NCBI GenBank assembly: GCA_016839425.1
Contig: JAEOUI010000182.1
Span: 1-8,360 of the forward strand
From: Promethearchaeota archaeon
GTDB taxonomy: Archaea > Asgardarchaeota > Lokiarchaeia > Sigynarchaeales > SOKP01
Reading direction: 5' to 3'
DNA length: 8,360 nucleotides
Within the stretch, counting starts at the first letter, position 1. Every line of letters starts with the position of its first letter. The notes under the pieces are model-generated. The model searched no databases and was not told where the DNA came from. It saw only the letters and a list, made by a program, of their open reading frames with translations. Shown in pieces: positions 1-4,287 of this stretch. A program made the position numbers and the translations under genes.

Positions 1-1
1 G

Positions 2-79
2 CAAAAATTAGACGCAAGAAAGTTAGAGATAGATAAATTGATTGCAGATTTTGACGCGTTTTTGCAGGGAAAAAATTAA
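2..79 (+). CDS. C-terminal end of an upstream gene (partial)
   Basis: A reading frame open from the left edge ends at a TAA at 77-79 and encodes 25 residues, starting QKLDARKLEIDKL and ending in DAFLQGKN. The residues are charged and amphipathic with regular Leu/Ile spacing, as in the last helix or coiled coil of a soluble protein. The frame is followed by a hairpin and T-run (93-122), which fits a true gene end. It converges on the regulator at 128-784. Function cannot be assigned from so short a piece. The other two forward frames are less convincing: frame 1 stops at 34-36. Confidence 0.5.
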   Translation, partial: QKLDARKLEIDKLIADFDAFLQGKN

Positions 80-92
80 TAAATGGTCCGAA

Positions 93-122
93 GCGAATTC
101 ATTGAATTCGCAAGGTTTTTTT
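93..122 (+). terminator. Hairpin plus T-run between convergent genes
   Basis: A perfect inverted repeat GCGAATTC-ATT-GAATTCGC (93-111) is followed by a run of seven T (116-122). It starts 13 bases after the stop of the left-edge gene and ends just before the stop of the convergent regulator. It looks like a terminator for the rightward gene. Archaea usually need only the oligo-T tract, so the stem may instead protect the 3' end or act in both directions; an A-run at 70-75 gives T on the other strand. Confidence 0.55.
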
Positions 123-127
123 CTTTA

Positions 128-784
128 TCATATAAATATTGAGTAATAAACCGTTTTTTCTATTTTTCGCAAGTGATGATATAAAGCGCTCTGAGATATC
201 TTGAAATGTTGAGCAATTTTTTCCGAATCGATTTTTCGAGGTATTTCAAAAAAACCATGTTGGATGGCGTAATATACTATTTCTTTCTGACGATCAGTTA
301 ATTCTAGGAAAAGATTTTCATGGTTTGGATGCATGCGAGTTATGCTTAAGATTTCAAAATCATTTTTATAAAACTTTTCTAAGGTTTCGCAGAGACTATT
401 AATATTTTGACTATCCGAGATGATGTTTACTAAAAGATAACCGCGATCGAGAATAATAGGAGGATCAATAATTAAATCCAATCTATCGAGGAAATTTTTT
501 ACATCGCTAAATAAATCGTGTTTGGAAAAGAAAATAAACTCGTTTTTCCCCTTGTTTTCTTCAATAACTTCAATGAAGGACATGCCATATTTTTTCCTTT
601 CCAGCATTTTTGGATGCATTTTATTGTCCTTGAACTTTACTTTTTGAGTAACATAGATTTGATCATCATCGAGACGATGAATTTTTACTAGTTCGAACTT
701 TTCAAATAGATTAAAAAATTCATATCTGGGATCTAATTGTACTTTTATTGGTACTTTTAGAACGATTTTTTTTAATTTCTTCAT
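128..784 (-). CDS. HTH_10 (Bat-like) transcriptional regulator, module A
   Basis: A 218-residue putative DNA-binding regulator. Residues about 162-215 match the bacterio-opsin activator HTH (HTH_10): LTDRQKEIVYYAIQHGFFEIPR, then a helix-turn-helix with recognition segment SQSALYHHLRKIEK (about 197-210). The N-terminal 155 residues form a separate alpha/beta domain with VTQKVKFKDNKMHPKMLE (about 45-62) and a DPPIILD segment; by position it should be the sensor or dimerisation part. The start is set at the ATG at 782-784, because this gives MKKLKKIVLK, identical to the start of the paralogue at 3452-4099. A TTG two codons upstream is less likely. No Shine-Dalgarno sequence is visible, so translation may be leaderless or weakly led. 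It is divergent from the hydrolase at 956 across 171 bases and probably controls it and itself. The family call is strong; the target is inferred from position. Confidence 0.88.
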   Translation of the reverse strand: MKKLKKIVLKVPIKVQLDPRYEFFNLFEKFELVKIHRLDDDQIYVTQKVKFKDNKMHPKMLERKKYGMSFIEVIEENKGKNEFIFFSKHDLFSDVKNFLDRLDLIIDPPIILDRGYLLVNIISDSQNINSLCETLEKFYKNDFEILSITRMHPNHENLFLELTDRQKEIVYYAIQHGFFEIPRKIDSEKIAQHFKISQSALYHHLRKIEKTVYYSIFI

Positions 785-815
785 TTTCAAAAAAAAATAT
801 GATGTTTTTTAGCTA

Positions 816-829
816 GTTGAAAATTCAAC
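816..829. promoter_or_regulatory. Inverted repeat, candidate operator of module A
   Basis: GTTGAA-AA-TTCAAC is a perfect 6+6 inverted repeat 31-45 bases upstream of the regulator ATG, between that ATG and the regulator's TATA-like box. The second module carries a different inverted repeat at the equivalent place (4124-4141). The position suggests autorepression by a dimeric regulator. Binding is inferred, and an AT-rich 6-bp palindrome can occur by chance. Confidence 0.45.
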
Positions 830-835
830 CTCAAC

Positions 836-844
836 ATTATTAAA
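836..844 (-). promoter_or_regulatory. TATA-like box of regulator A
   Basis: Read on the minus strand this is TTTAATAAT preceded by a purine-rich AAAGA, a plausible BRE plus TATA box. It ends 52 bases before the regulator ATG. The same box with similar flanks (purines before, TTGA after) is found at 4146-4154 in the second module, so it survived divergence of the duplicated promoter. Confidence 0.5.
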
Positions 845-864
845 TCTTTTTAAAATCATTACTA

Positions 865-922
865 ATGAACATTTTATCATGCTGATTAATTTTGAAGGAA
901 ATTAGTCGATAATAAAATTAAA
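865..922 (+). promoter_or_regulatory. Probable promoter region of hydrolase A
   Basis: This stretch aligns by eye with the equivalent part of the second module. ATGAAC followed by a T-run at 865-875 matches 4160-4170. GATAATAAAATTA at 908-920 resembles GATAATCAAATATTTA at 4255-4270. The AT-rich 908-922 segment is the best TATA candidate for the rightward gene, about 35-48 bases before its ATG. The exact box cannot be fixed by eye. Confidence 0.35.
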
Positions 923-942
923 CATTAATTGTCTTAAAAAAT

Positions 943-948
943 AAGGAG
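943..948 (+). promoter_or_regulatory. Ribosome binding site of hydrolase A
   Basis: AAGGAG lies 7 bases before the ATG at 956. It supports this start over the internal Met at residue 6 and shows the hydrolase mRNA has a leader, unlike the divergent regulator. Confidence 0.75.
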
Positions 949-955
949 TATTATA

Positions 956-3376
956 ATGCAAACAAGCGAAATGAACGGATCAAGCGATCCACTTTTTACA
1001 AAACCATATATAGATATTGACGAATGGCGGGATGAACCATTACGCCATCGTTACATTCATGGCGGTTTTGAAGGTACCGACGCCCTTTTTTCAATCTATT
1101 TTCCACCAAAGGAGCAATACGATGGTCGTTTTTTTCAGTATATCATGGCAATATCAGGAAACGAGAAAGTTGCAGAAGCGCCAGAAAATCCTGATCCCAG
1201 CTATGCGCTAGGATTTGTGTTTGAAAGTGGTGCATATTTTGTGGAATCTAATTTGGGAAGGAAAGACATGTTTCCTGGAAATGATCCAACAATCACCGGG
1301 TATCGAACGAGTGCAGCTGTAGCGAATTACTCGCGCGTGTTGGCCTCTGAAATGTATGGTCCCCACCGTCCTTATGGTTATGCATGGGGAGGGAGTGGTG
1401 GCGGTTATAAGACCATCAGCTGTATCGAGAGCACTAACGGTGTATGGGATGGCGTGGTTCCATTTATTCACGCGTCACCAATGGCCATGATCAATGTGTT
1501 CTCGGTGCAAGCACATGCGATGCGCATTCTGAAAGATAAAATAGATCTCATTATTGACGCAGTTGAGCCTGGTGGCAACGGTGATATTTACGCTGGCTTG
1601 AACGAAGAAGAAAGAGAAGCACTGACTGAAGTGACTAAGATGGGATTTCCGCCAAGAGCGTGGTTCAATTATCAGAGAATCGCCTTCGGTTATACAGGTG
1701 TATTGACAACCCTCCTTGATATAGTAATCAAATGGGACCCTACTTATTTTGAAGACTTCTGGAAGATATCAGGTTATCTTGGTGCGAATCCCCCGGAGTC
1801 GCTCTTAAAAGCCCGATTAAAACACGAGACAACTATATCTAAGTTAATCATGCCTGAGGACATTAGGAAAATGGGCCAATCATTATCGATATCAGCTGGT
1901 CAAGCTGGCAATATTACTATTCCCGCGGGACTTGTATTGGAAAGCGTGCCTGATGGTGATATACAGGGTGCTTCAATATTCTTAAAAAGCGGCAAGGCAG
2001 AAGGGCATGTGGCTTACGCTATTGCAGCGTTCGATAACACGGTAATGCTTGCTTATGGTGAAGAAAATTATCCCCATCTAGCGGATATCCAAGTAGGTGA
2101 CAAGGTATTGCTCGATAATTCTAATTATCTCGCAGCTCAAACCTATCATCGTCACCAAGTTCCAGGACCTGAATATAAGGTATGGGATCAATTCCGAGAC
2201 GCTAATGGTAAACCAATATATCCACAGCGCCCCGAAATCCTAGGACCTCGTCATGCTGAAATGGGTTCAGGTTCTGTCCAATCTGGAAAGTTTGAGGGCA
2301 AGATGATAGCGGTAAATATGTTAATGGATGAGGCCGCTTATCCTTGGCAGCCTGACTGGTATCGCTCGAAGGTAAAAGAGCACTTGGGAGATCAAATTGA
2401 CGATTATTATCGGCTCTGGTATTTTGATAACGCAATGCATACACCGCCAACCATAACACCTTTCGACACCCCACCAATGATAACGACGAGAATTATAAAC
2501 TATGGTGGAATATTACAACAAGCCTTACGCGATGTAAGCGCCTGGGCCGAAAAGGGCATTGCTCCTCCTCTAAATACCGTCTATAAAATAGTTGACGGTC
2601 AGGTAGAGGTGCCACCATCAGCTGTGGAACGCAAGGGCATCCAACCTGTTATTGATATATCTGTAAATGGAGGTGTACGCGCAGATGTCAATGTTGGAGA
2701 TAAAATTGAGTTTTCAGCAATTATTGAAGTTCCTCCCAACACGGGATCAATAGTTAATGTAGAATGGGATTTTGAGGGTGCTGGTGATTTTCCCTTGCGT
2801 GAAAAGCTCAAAGACACTAAAAGTACTCATGTGGAGGTAAAAACAACTTATAGCTTCGCCAAGCCTGGAACATACTTCCCATCTCTGCGAGCAACTTCGA
2901 ACAGGCAAGGGAATCCTCAAACGCCCTATGCGAAAGTTCAGAACATCGGTCGCGTGAGAGTAGTGGTTACTTCTAAAGAAGGAAAAACTAAAGAAAAGGG
3001 CAAATCCAAGGGTAAAACAAAAGGTCCTGAATTAATAACTGAAATAAACAAGAAACCTTCTGATTTCCAAAAATTTATAGATGATTTCGCCGCCGCAGTT
3101 ACGCAAAAAAAAACCGTGGTTCAAGGAAATGAAATTTCTAATGTTGAAATTAAACCAAGAAGCGGTAGTTCTCTTAAATTCCAGCTAACGCCTTTCGTTG
3201 GCGAGGCATTTTACACGATAAGCTTTGAAAATACGGATACGGGTATTGCTACATTTTTAGAATTGGAGCTCTCTGTTCAAGGTTCCTATAAAATGTTTCA
3301 AAAGGCAATAAAAAAAGGAATTTCGAAAAAAGTATCTGAAAATACAATTGACATACTTAATGATATTTTAAAATAA
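956..3376 (+). CDS. Alpha/beta-hydrolase-fold serine hydrolase with PKD domain and extra C-terminal domain (module A)
   Basis: An 806-residue predicted serine hydrolase, probably an esterase or related acyl hydrolase; the substrate is unknown. Residues 1-500 are the catalytic part. The nucleophile elbow is GGSGG with Ser147. The acid is probably Asp458 in LMDEAAYPW, after a beta strand. The base is probably His495 in DNAMHT. A beta-rich insert (about 305-445) with the conserved YHRHQVP (397-403) interrupts the fold between Ser and Asp and may form a lid. Residues about 563-672 are PKD-like (VEWDFEGAG, then YSFAKPGTYFPSLRAT). Then come a Lys/Gly linker (673-690) and a 116-residue beta-then-helix domain I do not recognise, absent from the paralogue at 4288. 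No signal peptide or membrane helix is seen, so it is probably cytoplasmic although PKD domains are usually extracellular. The gene is GC-richer than its surroundings, except for the tail. Confidence 0.85.
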   Translation: MQTSEMNGSSDPLFTKPYIDIDEWRDEPLRHRYIHGGFEGTDALFSIYFPPKEQYDGRFFQYIMAISGNEKVAEAPENPDPSYALGFVFESGAYFVESNLGRKDMFPGNDPTITGYRTSAAVANYSRVLASEMYGPHRPYGYAWGGSGGGYKTISCIESTNGVWDGVVPFIHASPMAMINVFSVQAHAMRILKDKIDLIIDAVEPGGNGDIYAGLNEEEREALTEVTKMGFPPRAWFNYQRIAFGYTGVLTTLLDIVIKWDPTYFEDFWKISGYLGANPPESLLKARLKHETTISKLIMPEDIRKMGQSLSISAGQAGNITIPAGLVLESVPDGDIQGASIFLKSGKAEGHVAYAIAAFDNTVMLAYGEENYPHLADIQVGDKVLLDNSNYLAAQTYHRHQVPGPEYKVWDQFRDANGKPIYPQRPEILGPRHAEMGSGSVQSGKFEGKMIAVNMLMDEAAYPWQPDWYRSKVKEHLGDQIDDYYRLWYFDNAMHTPPTITPFDTPPMITTRIINYGGILQQALRDVSAWAEKGIAPPLNTVYKIVDGQVEVPPSAVERKGIQPVIDISVNGGVRADVNVGDKIEFSAIIEVPPNTGSIVNVEWDFEGAGDFPLREKLKDTKSTHVEVKTTYSFAKPGTYFPSLRATSNRQGNPQTPYAKVQNIGRVRVVVTSKEGKTKEKGKSKGKTKGPELITEINKKPSDFQKFIDDFAAAVTQKKTVVQGNEISNVEIKPRSGSSLKFQLTPFVGEAFYTISFENTDTGIATFLELELSVQGSYKMFQKAIKKGISKKVSENTIDILNDILK
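3026..3373 (+). other. Module-A-only C-terminal domain of the hydrolase
   Basis: This encodes residues 691-806, after a Lys-rich linker at 673-690. The order is a helix (PSDFQKFIDDFAAAV), several predicted strands (NVEIKPRSG, LKFQLTPF, FYTISFEN, FLELELSV), then a basic C-terminal helix. The paralogue stops at the end of its PKD domain, and I see no remnant of this region after its stop. The DNA is more AT-rich than the catalytic part (14 G+C in 3301-3360 against 31 in 1321-1380). It was either gained here or lost from the other copy. No family recognised. Confidence 0.6.
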
Positions 3377-3385
3377 ATTTCATTA

Positions 3386-3394
3386 TTTTTTTTT
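3386..3394 (+). terminator. Oligo-T terminator of hydrolase A
   Basis: A run of nine T begins 9 bases after the TAA of the hydrolase, with no strong hairpin. This is the usual form of an archaeal intrinsic terminator. Confidence 0.6.
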
Positions 3395-3442
3395 CATCTT
3401 AATTTTATTCTTGTAAGAGCTTTAATGGTCAAATGAGATTAT

Positions 3443-3449
3443 AAAAAAA
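3443..3449 (-). terminator. Oligo-T terminator of regulator B
   Basis: Seven A on the plus strand read as seven T just after the stop of the leftward regulator ending at 3452. With the T-run at 3386-3394, the 75-base gap between the convergent genes carries a terminator for each strand. Confidence 0.5.
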
Positions 3450-3451
3450 TT

Positions 3452-4099
3452 TCAATTAAAAAAAGAATGATAAATAGTTCTATCTATTTTTCGCAGGTGT
3501 TCGTTTATTGCGCTCTGAGAAATCTTGAATTTCTTAGCGATTGTTTTCGAATCTATTTTACGAGGTAATTCAAAATATCCGTGTTGAACCGCGTAATAAA
3601 CAATTTCCTTTTGACGGTCCGTTAAACTTAAAAAAATATTTTTATTATTCAGATGTAATTGAGATATACTAAGAATCTCAAGATTTCCCTGATAAAATTC
3701 TTCTAAGGTTTCAATGAATTCGTCAATATATTTACTCTCTATTATAATACTCACTAAAAAGCGATCTTGATCGAGAATTATCGGTGGATCAATAATCACA
3801 TCTAATTTTTTAAAAAAATCTTTCGCCTCTTCAAACCATTTATGTTTAGAAAAGAAGATATATTCGTTTTTTCTCGTGTCTTCTTCAATAACTTCAACAT
3901 ACGACATCCCATACCCTTTTTTCCCTTCTAACATTTTCGGATGCATTTTATTATCCTTGAATTTTACCTTTTGCGTAACCGAGATATGTCCGTCATCGCA
4001 TCGATGTACCTGTAACAATTCAAATTTTTCCAATAAACTAAAGAATTTAATATTTGGATCTGAAGGTACTTTTAGAACGATTTTTTTTAATTTCTTCAT
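3452..4099 (-). CDS. HTH_10 (Bat-like) transcriptional regulator, module B
   Basis: A 215-residue paralogue of the regulator at 128-784, aligning over its whole length with a few residues missing near position 13. The N-terminal alpha/beta domain keeps VTQKVKFKDNKMHPKMLE (41-58) without change, YGMS followed by an EVIEE run, and DPPIILD. Residues 159-213 are the HTH_10 domain (LTDRQKEIVYYAVQHGYFELPR). The recognition segment, SQSAINEHLRKIDR (about 194-207), differs from its paralogue at several exposed positions, which may change the DNA site bound. The ATG start at 4097-4099 gives MKKLKKIVLK; no Shine-Dalgarno sequence precedes it. It diverges from the hydrolase at 4288 across 188 bases and converges on hydrolase A with 75 bases between. 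The likely role is control of hydrolase B and of itself, inferred from arrangement. Confidence 0.88.
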   Translation of the reverse strand: MKKLKKIVLKVPSDPNIKFFSLLEKFELLQVHRCDDGHISVTQKVKFKDNKMHPKMLEGKKGYGMSYVEVIEEDTRKNEYIFFSKHKWFEEAKDFFKKLDVIIDPPIILDQDRFLVSIIIESKYIDEFIETLEEFYQGNLEILSISQLHLNNKNIFLSLTDRQKEIVYYAVQHGYFELPRKIDSKTIAKKFKISQSAINEHLRKIDRTIYHSFFN

Positions 4100-4123
4100 T
4101 TAATAAAGATCTTAATTCATAAT

Positions 4124-4141
4124 AGCTTGTAATAACAAGCT
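4124..4141. promoter_or_regulatory. Inverted repeat, candidate operator of module B
   Basis: AGCTTGT-AATA-ACAAGCT is a perfect 7+7 inverted repeat 24-42 bases upstream of the regulator ATG and just downstream (in the regulator's direction) of its TATA-like box. Module A has a different inverted repeat at the same place (816-829). A related element, TTGAGCTTAA, occurs at 4197-4206 in inverted orientation to AAGCTCAA at 4137-4144, so the same protein might contact both sides of the divergent promoter. Confidence 0.5.
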
Positions 4142-4145
4142 CAAA

Positions 4146-4154
4146 ATTATTAAA
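4146..4154 (-). promoter_or_regulatory. TATA-like box of regulator B
   Basis: The minus strand reads TTTAATAAT preceded by AAAAG, like the box at 836-844 in module A. It ends 46 bases before the regulator ATG, predicting a leader of roughly 20 bases if spacing to the transcription start is the usual 25 or so. Confidence 0.5.
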
Positions 4155-4175
4155 CTTTTATGAACCTTTTCTTAT

Positions 4176-4203
4176 AAGCTTTATGGCAAGCTGCCTTGAG
4201 CTT
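4176..4203. promoter_or_regulatory. Nested inverted repeat in the divergent promoter of module B
   Basis: The arms are AAGCT (4176-4180) with AGCTT (4199-4203) on the outside, and GGCA (4185-4188) with TGCC (4192-4195) inside. It lies on the hydrolase side of the intergenic region and has no obvious counterpart in module A. It could be a second regulator site for hydrolase B. The arms are short and function is inferred. Confidence 0.3.
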
Positions 4204-4216
4204 AATTATACTTCGG

Positions 4217-4233
4217 TTGATTTTTATAATCAA
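4217..4233 (+). promoter_or_regulatory. TATA-like segment within an inverted repeat, hydrolase B
   Basis: TTGATT-TTTAT-AATCAA is an inverted repeat whose centre contains TTTATAAT, a reasonable TATA box about 58 bases before the hydrolase ATG. If used, transcription would start near 4252, leaving a leader that contains the ribosome site. An alternative AT-rich element lies at 4255-4270. Confidence 0.35.
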
Positions 4234-4275
4234 TCATTTTCAAGTTGGAAAAAGAGATAATCAAATATTTAAAAA

Positions 4276-4279
4276 AGGT
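4276..4279 (+). promoter_or_regulatory. Weak ribosome binding site of hydrolase B
   Basis: AGGT preceded by a run of A lies 8 bases before the ATG at 4288. It is weaker than the AAGGAG of hydrolase A, but its position supports this start. Confidence 0.45.
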
Positions 4280-4287
4280 CAATTTAA

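Noticed and set aside
785..790. TTG start two codons upstream for regulator A
   Set aside because: The paralogue starts at an ATG giving the same MKKLKKIVLK; the TTG adds only two residues and has no ribosome site.
1017..1211. Overlapping open frames inside the hydrolases, for example 1017-1211 plus and 1208-1471, 2202-2477, 4681-4866, 5476-5874 minus
   Set aside because: They lie wholly within strongly supported coding regions, have low-complexity or Cys/His/Ile-skewed composition, and have no own ribosome sites. They recur at equivalent places in both paralogues only because the coding DNA is similar.
956..3376. Naming the hydrolases tannase or feruloyl esterase
   Set aside because: The tannase CS-D-HC disulfide-linked motif is not present; only the general Ser-centred elbow is similar. 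A specific substrate call would be unsupported.
3876..4103. 75-residue plus-strand frame over the start of regulator B
   Set aside because: It is antisense to the conserved N-terminal domain of a clear gene and Phe/Ser-rich, as expected for the reverse of Lys/Glu-rich coding DNA.
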